The notes beneath the pieces were generated by a model. The model was not told where the DNA came from and did not search any database. It worked only from the letters and a program-made list of their open reading frames with translations. The position numbers and the translations under genes are program-made. A stretch of DNA of 64,000 nucleotides, taken from NCBI GenBank assembly GCA_964471475.1, contig CAYYFQ010000001.1:124001-188000 (forward strand). Direction: 5' to 3'. Of this stretch, positions 8,567 to 16,580 are shown in pieces. Each line of letters begins with the position of its first letter. Position 1 is the stretch's first letter. The DNA is from JAJNBD01 sp964471475 (GTDB taxonomy: Bacteria > Pseudomonadota > Gammaproteobacteria > CAISUE01).

Positions 8567-10440
8567 TAGGAATAATTAGTACTTCTCCAATTGAATTACC
8601 AATTCTTCAAAAAATGAACAACAAACTTATTCATCGAGGCCCCAATGATTATGGCTACTTATATTCACACGCGGCTCACAATATTTCTGAAATAGACCAT
8701 CTTACTTTTCTTAACCTTCAGCACTCAGAAAACCCTTATTTTGCTTTTGCACATAGACGTTTAGCTATCCATGACTTAACCAATGCAGGGCAACAACCAA
8801 TGTCTTATTTAAAACGGTATTGGATTATTTTCAACGGCGAAATTTATAATTTCATAGAATTAAAAGCGGAGTTAATCGCACAAGGATATAGTTTTAACTC
8901 TCACACCGACACTGAAATCATCATGGCAGCTTATGATTATTGGGGTGCGGAATGTGTTAATAAATTCAATGGGGAATGGGCTTTTGCTTGTATAGATCTT
9001 TTAAAGAATAAATTTTTCATTGCTCGTGATCGGTTCGGCATTAAACCTCTTTATTATTTTGTCAAACCGGGGTTATTTATATTTGCTTCAGAAATAAAAG
9101 CTATTTTAGAGCACCCTGAAGTGCCAAAAATTCCAAATATTTCTTATTTGCAACACTATATAAAAAATGGCGCTTCGGAATATATAGAAGAAACAGCTTT
9201 CGAAAAAATTTATCATTTTAACTTTTCTTCTTATTTTGAGGGAGCGCCGCAAGATCTTCTCACCGCACCCAAACCCCTTCTCCATAAATTTTGGTCAATT
9301 AATCCTAACTTATCTAATGAATCATGTGATGAAATTCAACTATCTCACTATGCCAAAAAATATGCTGAGTTGCTTGAGGACGCCGTAAAAATACGCCTAA
9401 GAGCCGACGTGCCACTGGCAATCAATTTATCTGGAGGGGTAGATAGCACCTGCATTGCGTACTTAATAAACAAATTACATATTCAAGAGAATATCAAAGA
9501 CCATCTTAATGCTTTTTCTTCTATTTATCCAAACCAAAACACAATTGACTGTGATGAGAGCCATCAAATCAACGAGATAGCAAATTTTTTAAATATTCAT
9601 TCCCATCAAATTGAACCTGTAGCTAGCGATATTCCATATGAACATCGCAAGATGATTTATTATATGGACACACCCCCCGATTCTACTCTAATGTCTAGTT
9701 GGTATACAGCCAAACTTGAACAATCTTCCAATATGGTTGTCACACTTAGTGGGGAGGGAGCCGATGAAAACCTAGCGGGCTACCTAAGATACATCGCTTA
9801 TTATTTTTCCAACTCTTCAATCCAAGAAACAGTTAAAAACTATCGTTTATTTAAAAATATTTCAGGAGCGCGTCGCTATGTATGGATAGGCGTTATAGCT
9901 AACCTCATGCAAAAAATCATAGGTAAAAGAGCAACACAACGGCTTTATGAACTCAGCGGTAGAAAAGAAAAATTATTTACTCCCATAAATGAAAAGCTTA
10001 TTCAAGATATATTTAGTGGTTTAGTAAACCTACATCACGTTGATGAACGCACATTTATGGCACACTCCATTGAGCATCGCGCCCCTTTTATGGATCATCG
10101 GTTAATTGAGTTGCTCGCGTCGGTCCCTGCTTCTTATAAACTAACTAAAGGGTGGACAAAATACTTGGCAAGATTCGCTTTCAACGAAAAACTACCAAAC
10201 TCTATTATGTGGAACAAACATAAACTCGGTTGGCCCATTCCTGAACGTTTTTGGTTTGAAGGAGAGTTAAAGTCCTGGTTAGAGAACGTCATAAAAAATT
10301 CTAATTTTTTGAAAAGCCATTTCTCATTTTTAACAAAAGATGTTTCTCAACTTTCTCTGCTTCATAAGATAAGATTATTAAACATTGCCGTATGGCATGA
10401 TGTATTTTTTAACGCACTACTTTCTCAAGAAATTTGCTAA
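8554..10440 (+). CDS. glutamine-dependent asparagine synthase-like amidotransferase 1
   Basis: The frame is open from 8485, but the ATG at 8554 gives 'MCGIVG', placing the Cys2 nucleophile of class II glutaminases at the N-terminus after Met removal, so 628 residues is the real product. The glutaminase domain (about 1-230) has 'LIHRGPND' and 'NGEIYN'. The synthetase domain has the PP-loop 'LSGGVDSTC' and 'LSGEGADENLAGY'. In O-antigen loci such enzymes amidate carboxyl groups such as uronic acids; the exact acceptor here is not known. It overlaps the flippase by 13 bases. Its 3' end overlaps the convergent glycosyltransferase gene by 32 bases. Confidence 0.85.
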   Translation: MCGIVGIISTSPIELPILQKMNNKLIHRGPNDYGYLYSHAAHNISEIDHLTFLNLQHSENPYFAFAHRRLAIHDLTNAGQQPMSYLKRYWIIFNGEIYNFIELKAELIAQGYSFNSHTDTEIIMAAYDYWGAECVNKFNGEWAFACIDLLKNKFFIARDRFGIKPLYYFVKPGLFIFASEIKAILEHPEVPKIPNISYLQHYIKNGASEYIEETAFEKIYHFNFSSYFEGAPQDLLTAPKPLLHKFWSINPNLSNESCDEIQLSHYAKKYAELLEDAVKIRLRADVPLAINLSGGVDSTCIAYLINKLHIQENIKDHLNAFSSIYPNQNTIDCDESHQINEIANFLNIHSHQIEPVASDIPYEHRKMIYYMDTPPDSTLMSSWYTAKLEQSSNMVVTLSGEGADENLAGYLRYIAYYFSNSSIQETVKNYRLFKNISGARRYVWIGVIANLMQKIIGKRATQRLYELSGRKEKLFTPINEKLIQDIFSGLVNLHHVDERTFMAHSIEHRAPFMDHRLIELLASVPASYKLTKGWTKYLARFAFNEKLPNSIMWNKHKLGWPIPERFWFEGELKSWLENVIKNSNFLKSHFSFLTKDVSQLSLLHKIRLLNIAVWHDVFFNALLSQEIC

Positions 10441-11677
10441 GCTTTTCGACCTGCGCTTCTCGTGAGAATTCTCTCACTTCTGTCAAAGAATTTCGAAGCA
10501 GTTGATCATGCTTTTTTTCAACAATATATTTTTTTAATATATCTGCTATTTTTTTCGGCTCATTTTCAGCATAACCCAAATGATGCATTTTAATAATAGT
10601 TGCTGCTACACCGTCCACACAACCTATCAACAAAATTTTTTTTCTTGACCCCAAGTATTCAAAAAATTTTGCCGTCATCACTCCTCTTTCTGCCGGCGAA
10701 TTAAAAATCAAAAGTAAAAGTAAATCGGCATTGATTTGCTGCCTCAAGGATTCTTTATATCGTACGGTATCATAGCACTGAACCAAGTGCTCCACATGAT
10801 ATCGTTCCGCCAATTCTTGAATAATTTTATTATTTTTCCCATAAAAAACCACCTCGACGTTTTTGGCTTCCTCGCCTAGTAAAACTAAAGCTTCAAATAA
10901 AGGCGTAGGATCTTTTTTTGTAGGATAAATAGTCCCAGTGTATACAATACGCACTTTGGGTGTTTTAAGTGAGGGCTGCTCAGAAGGGTAATCTACTTCA
11001 TCATATCCATTAGTTATCACCCCTATCGGTTGCATAAACTTTTTCTTTAACGTATCTGCCAATGGTTGCGAAACCGTTATTAACGCAGAAGCAGAAGAGA
11101 CAGTATATTTTTCAATTTTTCTGTCCAAAGCTCGTCGAAGAAAAGATTGATACAAATCTGCATTATAATTATCCGCCCACAAGTCTCTAAAATCAGCCAC
11201 CCAAGGCACTTTATAAAGTTGGGATAATTTACGGGCCACCAAGAAAGAGGTGAGGGGAGGGGAGCTTGCTAAAATAACATCTGCTTTCCATTCAGAAAGC
11301 AGTTTTTTTCCTGCTTGCACCGCAAAAGGATACCAACCTATCTGCCCATCAGGTAGATTTACTAAATCTTTATACCAATAACCAAGCACTCTAATAAACT
11401 TAGGTAAGCTTCCAGCCCGCTCATAGCCTTTAATAGCAACACTTCTCTTACCGCCTAGTAGCCATTGAACTGGAGCGTTCACATCATAATACGGCACTCT
11501 AACAATTTCTTTTTCATCTAATTCCACTTGTAAATCGCTCATCAATGGTGGCTCATCCGCAGTAATAATTTTCACCTGATGCCCCATTTTTGTTAAATAT
11601 TTTGCAGTTTTTCCCACGCGAATGGCTCCTACCGCATGAAAAGGAGGAAAATAAAAAGAAACAATCAAAATATTCAC
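10409..11677 (-). CDS. glycosyltransferase family 4 (WbuB-like)
   Basis: The protein begins 'MNILIVSFYFPPFHAVGAIR', the nucleotide-sugar transferase opening of GT4 enzymes of the WbuB group, and the C-terminal domain has 'VYTGTIYPTKKDP' and 'FFEYLGSRKKILLIG'. I chose the GTG at 11677 (422 residues) because it follows AAGG at good spacing and lies 5 bases after the HAD gene stop. The longer frame to a TTG at 11734 would overlap that gene and add 19 residues unlike the family. It would add one sugar to the lipid-linked repeat unit at the cytoplasmic face. Confidence 0.8.
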   Translation of the reverse strand: MNILIVSFYFPPFHAVGAIRVGKTAKYLTKMGHQVKIITADEPPLMSDLQVELDEKEIVRVPYYDVNAPVQWLLGGKRSVAIKGYERAGSLPKFIRVLGYWYKDLVNLPDGQIGWYPFAVQAGKKLLSEWKADVILASSPPLTSFLVARKLSQLYKVPWVADFRDLWADNYNADLYQSFLRRALDRKIEKYTVSSASALITVSQPLADTLKKKFMQPIGVITNGYDEVDYPSEQPSLKTPKVRIVYTGTIYPTKKDPTPLFEALVLLGEEAKNVEVVFYGKNNKIIQELAERYHVEHLVQCYDTVRYKESLRQQINADLLLLLIFNSPAERGVMTAKFFEYLGSRKKILLIGCVDGVAATIIKMHHLGYAENEPKKIADILKKYIVEKKHDQLLRNSLTEVREFSREAQVEKLSKFLEKVVR

Positions 11678-11682
11678 GAAAG

Positions 11683-12321
11683 CTACCTTGGAGTCAACAT
11701 AAAATTTAATTCCATTATTTGTTGAGAGAAACAAGTGTTGTCAATAAAATCAATTCCTGCTTGCGCTGCACAAAGCTTATCTACTTCATGATCTCCAATC
11801 ATAATAGCATCTTTAAGCGCTACTTTTGCTGTTTCTATCACGTTAAGTAAACTGGCCGGATGCGGTTTAGGGTGTTTAAAACTATCCGCATAGCAAATTA
11901 TGCCTAATTCATATAACTTATTTAAACCTAAGGCTTGAATTTTATATTGTTGCTGACGTAGATTGCCGTTCGTCAAAATAGCAAGATTTTTCCCTTGAGC
12001 TAAAAAAAAATCAAAACACGGTTTTACCCAAGGATATAGGATGAATTCACCTGTTTTTGCGGTATCATACAATATGGTTTTCAAACAACGCATTTCAATA
12101 AGAGAAGATAAGCTAAAATGCTCCAAGCAATGATTAAAAAGATTTTTGCGTCCTTTTTTTAAAAAAGTGCTCCACAAAAACATATAATAATTTTCTTTCG
12201 ATTGTTGAGGCGCTTTATCTTCAAGATAACATGCAATATTATAATACGCTTGTTTTAAAAAACTATTTTCATCATACAACGTATTATCGAGGTCAAAAAC
12301 ATATAATTCATATCGTTTCAT
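11683..12321 (-). CDS. HAD-superfamily hydrolase
   Basis: This 212-residue protein has the four HAD motifs: 'FDLDNTLYD' (nucleophile and acid/base aspartates, about 9-17), 'LTNGN' (motif II), a Lys in 'SFKHPKPHP' (motif III) and 'MIGDHEVD' (motif IV). The helical cap between motifs I and II makes it a subfamily I enzyme resembling pyrimidine 5'-nucleotidases and phosphoglycolate phosphatases. It overlaps the ATP-grasp gene by 14 bases and lies 5 bases from the glycosyltransferase gene. A sugar-phosphate or acyl-phosphate substrate is plausible but not shown. Confidence 0.8.
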   Translation of the reverse strand: MKRYELYVFDLDNTLYDENSFLKQAYYNIACYLEDKAPQQSKENYYMFLWSTFLKKGRKNLFNHCLEHFSLSSLIEMRCLKTILYDTAKTGEFILYPWVKPCFDFFLAQGKNLAILTNGNLRQQQYKIQALGLNKLYELGIICYADSFKHPKPHPASLLNVIETAKVALKDAIMIGDHEVDKLCAAQAGIDFIDNTCFSQQIMELNFMLTPR

Positions 12322-13414
12322 GGGCGCTCACTTTCTCTTCTTCCATTCCTACACCACCCCAATACCGATAAAATTTTGCGCCCCATTTAATGTGAGGGGA
12401 TATTTTATAGGGTAGGCCTAATGTATCCGCCACACCATACCAAATAACGTTTGCGCCAGCAAAAAAAGATGCCGCCATGGTACCTTGCACACGAGGATTG
12501 CATTCAAGCATTTTAGGAACCCCTGCTTCATCCAACTTAAACTGAAATCCAAAAACACCAAATAACCCCATAGCTTCAGCAGCTAAGTTTGAAAAACGAA
12601 TAATTTCTTTATGATGCTCCATACAATTAATGAAGCTAATGCCACTACGAATTTTTTCGCGCAGCCTAGGAATAACCACACTCGTTTCCCCTCTATTTCT
12701 AAAAATATCTACAGAATACTCAGAACCTGGCAAGTATTCCATCACTAACATCGGAGGCATTTTGGCAGCGGTAACTTCTAACATTTTCACGAAGTCGTTA
12801 AATGAAATTTGATCATTGGCTGGCTTTTCATGTAAAAATCTTTCTAACGACAGCGTTTCTTCACTTAAAATCCGAAACCCCCTCATACCATTAGAGACAG
12901 GGATTTTTACCACTACTTTTTTAGCCGGAAAGCCCAATTGCTTCACTGCAGCTTGTAACTCTTCAATATTTTTCACTAAATAATAACGAGCCACCGGTAG
13001 CGAAGTACGCGCAACAGTTTGAAATGTCAGATATTTATCATTAGCAATGAGAGCCGCCTGGTGACCAACCACCATCACTTTGACACCTATGGCCTCGAAA
13101 ACCTCTTTGTGCGATGCATAAAAAAAAGTTTCATTTGTAGTCTGAGGAATAATTAAATCGATATGATTGTCGTTGACTATTTTTTTTATTTCTTCTAAAT
13201 AACTCGATGAACTACACGAAGAAACCACATAAAATTTATCCACAAAAAATTGGCCTACGGCTTTGGCATCGGTATCTATTCCTATGACACGAATGGAAAT
13301 CTTGTCTGGATTGTTGAGGAGACAAAATATAGTGCCTTTAATTCCCGGGGCGCCCGCGCCAGTAATTAAAATATTCAATCCTTTTTTCTTCTCACATTCA
13401 GATAACAAGCTCAT
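12308..13414 (-). CDS. ATP-grasp carboxylate-amine ligase-like protein
   Basis: The protein begins with a Rossmann-type segment 'LNILITGAGAPGIKGTIF' and continues as an ATP-grasp domain: 'LVMEYLPGSEYSVDIF' and the metal-binding 'MLECNPRVQGTM'. It resembles carbamoyl-phosphate synthase large-subunit-like ligases that join a carboxylate to an amine through an acyl phosphate. The ATG at 13414 overlaps the PIG-L stop as ATGA and is preferred; an ATG at 13426 would add four residues. Between a PIG-L deacetylase and a HAD hydrolase, it may attach a carboxylic or amino acid to a freed amino sugar. That link is inference. Confidence 0.7.
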   Translation of the reverse strand: MSLLSECEKKKGLNILITGAGAPGIKGTIFCLLNNPDKISIRVIGIDTDAKAVGQFFVDKFYVVSSCSSSSYLEEIKKIVNDNHIDLIIPQTTNETFFYASHKEVFEAIGVKVMVVGHQAALIANDKYLTFQTVARTSLPVARYYLVKNIEELQAAVKQLGFPAKKVVVKIPVSNGMRGFRILSEETLSLERFLHEKPANDQISFNDFVKMLEVTAAKMPPMLVMEYLPGSEYSVDIFRNRGETSVVIPRLREKIRSGISFINCMEHHKEIIRFSNLAAEAMGLFGVFGFQFKLDEAGVPKMLECNPRVQGTMAASFFAGANVIWYGVADTLGLPYKISPHIKWGAKFYRYWGGVGMEEEKVSAHETI

Positions 13415-14040
13415 TTTACAACCCATCTGACCACTTCAAACACCTCTGCATAATTTGCGTTAATTTGAACTCCACGTGTTTTAGCAAGTCCCTTAATAAA
13501 GTCAGCTCCCATATATAACCTATGACTTTGTGATTGGTAAGCTTCTAGCGCAAAAATTTTTTGCTCTACTTGACGTGCATTTAAATATATAAAACAAGTA
13601 TGCTCAAAAGATAAATTATTCCACGGCAGCTCATACGATAAAATACTGGTATTTTTAAATGCTCGTATAGCCTCTTCAGCGATAACTTGATGATCTTGAT
13701 GCACATCTTTTAAGCTCGGTATAAAAACCAAGTCAAACGGAATATTCTTTTTCAAAGAAGCCATGATATCCAATATTTCCTGGCGATGCTCACGGAACCG
13801 TCGAACTGGAAATCGATGGATCATTAAATTTTCAGGCAAAATTCCCAATCGCTTCGTAGCTTCTTTGACTTCCGTCATCAAAATATCTTTAGGAAAATTC
13901 CCTAAAATAGCGTCTTCCGCAATTGAAAAAGCACAATAGTAAACTATAGCGCCTTCTGCTATATATTTTACAATGCTACCTCCTGCCCCTAACTCACCAT
14001 CATCAGTATGCGGTGCTAAAACTAAAATTGTTCGACTCAT
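13411..14040 (-). CDS. PIG-L/LmbE family N-deacetylase
   Basis: This 209-residue protein has the PIG-L zinc motif 'LAPHTDDGELGAGG' (canonical AHPDDE, here PHTDDGE) and the second-half 'HQDHQVIAEEA' block with the remaining histidines. Family members remove N-acetyl groups from GlcNAc-type sugars or related substrates. It precedes the ATP-grasp gene with a 4-base overlap. A two-step exchange of an acetyl group for another acyl or aminoacyl group is a reasonable reading of the pair. A second member of the family is at 31316-31978. Confidence 0.8.
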   Translation of the reverse strand: MSRTILVLAPHTDDGELGAGGSIVKYIAEGAIVYYCAFSIAEDAILGNFPKDILMTEVKEATKRLGILPENLMIHRFPVRRFREHRQEILDIMASLKKNIPFDLVFIPSLKDVHQDHQVIAEEAIRAFKNTSILSYELPWNNLSFEHTCFIYLNARQVEQKIFALEAYQSQSHRLYMGADFIKGLAKTRGVQINANYAEVFEVVRWVVK

Positions 14041-14114
14041 ATTTCCACACTCTATTACTGCCTATGATCTATAATAAAAAACATCTTACCATTATTTCTA
14101 CAGTTTCAGCCTAA

Positions 14115-15335
14115 TTAGTTTGAATAAGCTAAATGAACAAGAGGACTATCTTCCAATCGTGCATTTTTATGTTCATATAACAAATTTATAAGCTCGATAT
14201 ACTTATCAACCAACTCTTCTCCTAAATTTTGATCAAACCATTTTTTAGAGTTCAGACCAATTTGACGATATTTTACGGGATTTTGTTGAAAACCAGCTAT
14301 TGCTTGAGCAATTTCTTCTACCTCAAAAGCGTGCACTAATGGCAGATCATGAGGAGTACCATTGGTTATTTTAGCATTGCCAATGACAGGGCGCTCTTGT
14401 GAAAAGGCTTCAAATGTAATACCTCCAGAAGAAATCACAGTTTCATTAAAAATTCCCATCACCACATCGGATTGTAAAAGTCCCGCATAAATATTTTTTC
14501 GATTCATGGTTGGCATCCATTTAACACGATCTTCTATGCTAAGCTCTTTCACTAAGGCTTTTGAAGCTTCTACATCACAACCATACTCAAACAAAACAAA
14601 AACAGGATTTTTAAAATTCGAAAACTCTTTGATAAATTTAGCATACCCTTTAATCGCGCGATCATTCCCATTGTTATCAGTTCCGGTTTTCCACGTATGA
14701 CGAATATGACTAAATACCACAAAATCATGTTGCTTCAAAAAATCCCATCGATCATCAGAAACAACTTTTTTCTCTAAATAGACCATCGCCATCCCCCAGT
14801 CTATCCAACGTCGATTCATACGGATAATTGCATCTTTGACTTGTAGATCATTACTGGCAAAAGAAACAATCGCTCTAGCTTTTTGAATCGCACGAATCTG
14901 ATACTGCATGATATAACGCATCAACATAGAGTATGGAAAATATTTTTTTCGTGAATAATTAAACAAATCGGTTAACTGATAAACATCGCCCCCATAAGGC
15001 ATAAAAACATCCACTGGCGGCATACCAGCTCGTTCAAAAAAAGCCACCATCCCACAGGCAACTATAAGGTCAAAATCAACTAATTCTTCCTTTAATTTTT
15101 TTATAGCTTTTTTTACTTTTATTGAAAGTGGGTTAAAAAAATCTCTAAAAGAAATTTGAGCAATAGAATGGACATAATTGAGTTCATCAGCATTCCCAAA
15201 AGTATCTGCTTTTGGAGAGAATCCATCGAAAATTTCGTCAAAAATAAACAAATGCGCTTCAATCCCTTTGTCGCGAAGATAGCGAACAATAGAAAAGAAG
15301 TTGTTATTCATATTATTAATAAATGCGACTTTCAT
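14115..15335 (-). CDS. glycosyltransferase (GT4/GT-B like)
   Basis: A 406-residue GT-B-type protein. It opens with 'MKVAFINNMNNNFFSIVRYL' and the acceptor-domain pattern, has 'VFMPYGGDVY' in the N-terminal domain, and the C-terminal nucleotide-sugar domain shows 'VVMGIFNETVISSGGITFEA' with the conserved Glu, followed by 'QERPVIGNAK'. Spacing to the ACP gene is 3 bases, so it belongs to the acyl-carrier module's transcription unit. The sugar and acceptor are unknown. Confidence 0.7.
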   Translation of the reverse strand: MKVAFINNMNNNFFSIVRYLRDKGIEAHLFIFDEIFDGFSPKADTFGNADELNYVHSIAQISFRDFFNPLSIKVKKAIKKLKEELVDFDLIVACGMVAFFERAGMPPVDVFMPYGGDVYQLTDLFNYSRKKYFPYSMLMRYIMQYQIRAIQKARAIVSFASNDLQVKDAIIRMNRRWIDWGMAMVYLEKKVVSDDRWDFLKQHDFVVFSHIRHTWKTGTDNNGNDRAIKGYAKFIKEFSNFKNPVFVLFEYGCDVEASKALVKELSIEDRVKWMPTMNRKNIYAGLLQSDVVMGIFNETVISSGGITFEAFSQERPVIGNAKITNGTPHDLPLVHAFEVEEIAQAIAGFQQNPVKYRQIGLNSKKWFDQNLGEELVDKYIELINLLYEHKNARLEDSPLVHLAYSN

Positions 15336-15338
15336 AAA

Positions 15339-15590
15339 CTATCTGCTGCCACTTCGTTTACAGGTAATGATTTCAATGATTCCAGTGACGGTTTGAAATT
15401 TTGAATCTTTCATCTCTTGAGTGGTAAACATAATATTAAATTTTTCTTCCAGTTCCGCTAACAATTTTACAAACACCAGTGAATTAAAAGCTTTTAGTTC
15501 TACATAATTAATGCCCAGGACATCGGCATCTGGAGAAAAATTACCATATTTTCTAAAAGATTGTATTACTTGATCAGCAATAGTATGCAC
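15339..15590 (-). CDS. acyl carrier protein-like (phosphopantetheine attachment)
   Basis: An 83-residue ACP-like protein with the helix II motif 'FNSLVFVKLLAELEEKF', in which the Ser of 'NSL' is the expected phosphopantetheine site (canonical DSL). The start is GTG at 15590 behind AAGAGA; no in-frame ATG fits. It lies between a glycosyltransferase and an M29-like peptidase gene, and about 1 kb from the adenylating-enzyme/aminotransferase fusion. It is therefore the likely carrier for the acyl or aminoacyl unit activated by that fusion. Housekeeping AcpP is normally within a fab cluster and has DSL, so this is a specialised carrier. Confidence 0.75.
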   Translation of the reverse strand: MHTIADQVIQSFRKYGNFSPDADVLGINYVELKAFNSLVFVKLLAELEEKFNIMFTTQEMKDSKFQTVTGIIEIITCKRSGSR

Positions 15591-15612
15591 ATCAATTCTC
15601 TTAATAATATAA

Positions 15613-16578
15613 CTATAAGATTAATTTACCATTCTCCATAATCACTCGGTCATCTACGCTAACAGTAGCATCCCTAATGATATGGTCAAGGTGAAATGAT
15701 ACTTGGTTTGTTCCGCCAAAAGCAATGTTAGAACCAATCCCTAAATGTACAGTCCCAATACAACCTTCATCTTCTAACATATTTCCAATCAATTCTGCTT
15801 TTGGATTCAAGCCTATTCCAAATTCTCCTACCACTCGGGTCCGCCAATTATGGTCTTTATCAAATAAATCCGCTAAAACAGAGGCTTTTTCTCCTTCTAT
15901 CGTCGTAACGAGACCATCAGCAACGCGCAAAATCAGGAGTGTCGATAATTTGCCTATTTGATCACAAGGGATACTGCCATCTACTACTAAAATACCTTGC
16001 GTTTCATTTTCAATCGGTGGAACATTTGCTTCAACATCAGGAGGAGAAGCAATAATTCCAGGCCCAAAACACCAACCAGGAGCAGCATTCCCTCTTCGGC
16101 CATCAATATTCAAAAACAGGTCAGTTCCCATTTGAGTCGTTAATCGAATCTGTTTTCCCTGCGTAAAAATGTCTGCTACCTGATTAGTAATAGATGTCAG
16201 TGCATAAAAATCAACTTGCAGTGAAGGCCTAGATAAAAGCGCCCAAGAATAATCGGGCAAGCTTAAATACCGGGCACCATCTTGCGAAGCGGCATGCCGT
16301 GCTTTCGTATGCGCCATAGACTTTTTAGTGATGCCTATAATAACGTCACAACCCAACATCGCTTTCGCCGCTTCTTCGGGTGGCTCTTGGCCATGCATGG
16401 CTAACGCAGGAATGGTAAGATGCGTCACATAAGGAGTTAGTTGCCGTGCACTCAACAGCAAATGGTCAGCTAACTCTGCTGTTTCAAAATCACTAATAAT
16501 TAATACTTTTTCCTGTGATTTAACAGCGGCACAAGTTTTAATTAACGTGTCACAGCACTTCATAATGGTATCTTTCAT
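15613..16578 (-). CDS. M29-family aminopeptidase-like protein
   Basis: This 321-residue protein resembles the thermophilic aminopeptidase T (M29) family, especially its C-terminal half: 'GEFGIGLNPKA', 'GTVHLGIGSN' and 'FHLDHI' carry the Glu, His and His/Asp positions used as metal ligands. The N-terminal part is shorter than in typical 400-residue M29 peptidases. It lies 2 bases from the fusion gene and 22 bases from the ACP gene, so it is probably part of the same pathway. It may hydrolyse or transfer an aminoacyl group rather than act on peptides; that is inference. Confidence 0.65.
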   Translation of the reverse strand: MKDTIMKCCDTLIKTCAAVKSQEKVLIISDFETAELADHLLLSARQLTPYVTHLTIPALAMHGQEPPEEAAKAMLGCDVIIGITKKSMAHTKARHAASQDGARYLSLPDYSWALLSRPSLQVDFYALTSITNQVADIFTQGKQIRLTTQMGTDLFLNIDGRRGNAAPGWCFGPGIIASPPDVEANVPPIENETQGILVVDGSIPCDQIGKLSTLLILRVADGLVTTIEGEKASVLADLFDKDHNWRTRVVGEFGIGLNPKAELIGNMLEDEGCIGTVHLGIGSNIAFGGTNQVSFHLDHIIRDATVSVDDRVIMENGKLIL

Positions 16579-16580
16579 TT

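Noticed and set aside
11678..11734. TTG-started extension of the glycosyltransferase at 10409
   Set aside because: It overlaps the HAD gene and adds residues before the family start 'NILIVSFYFPP'; the GTG has a ribosome site.
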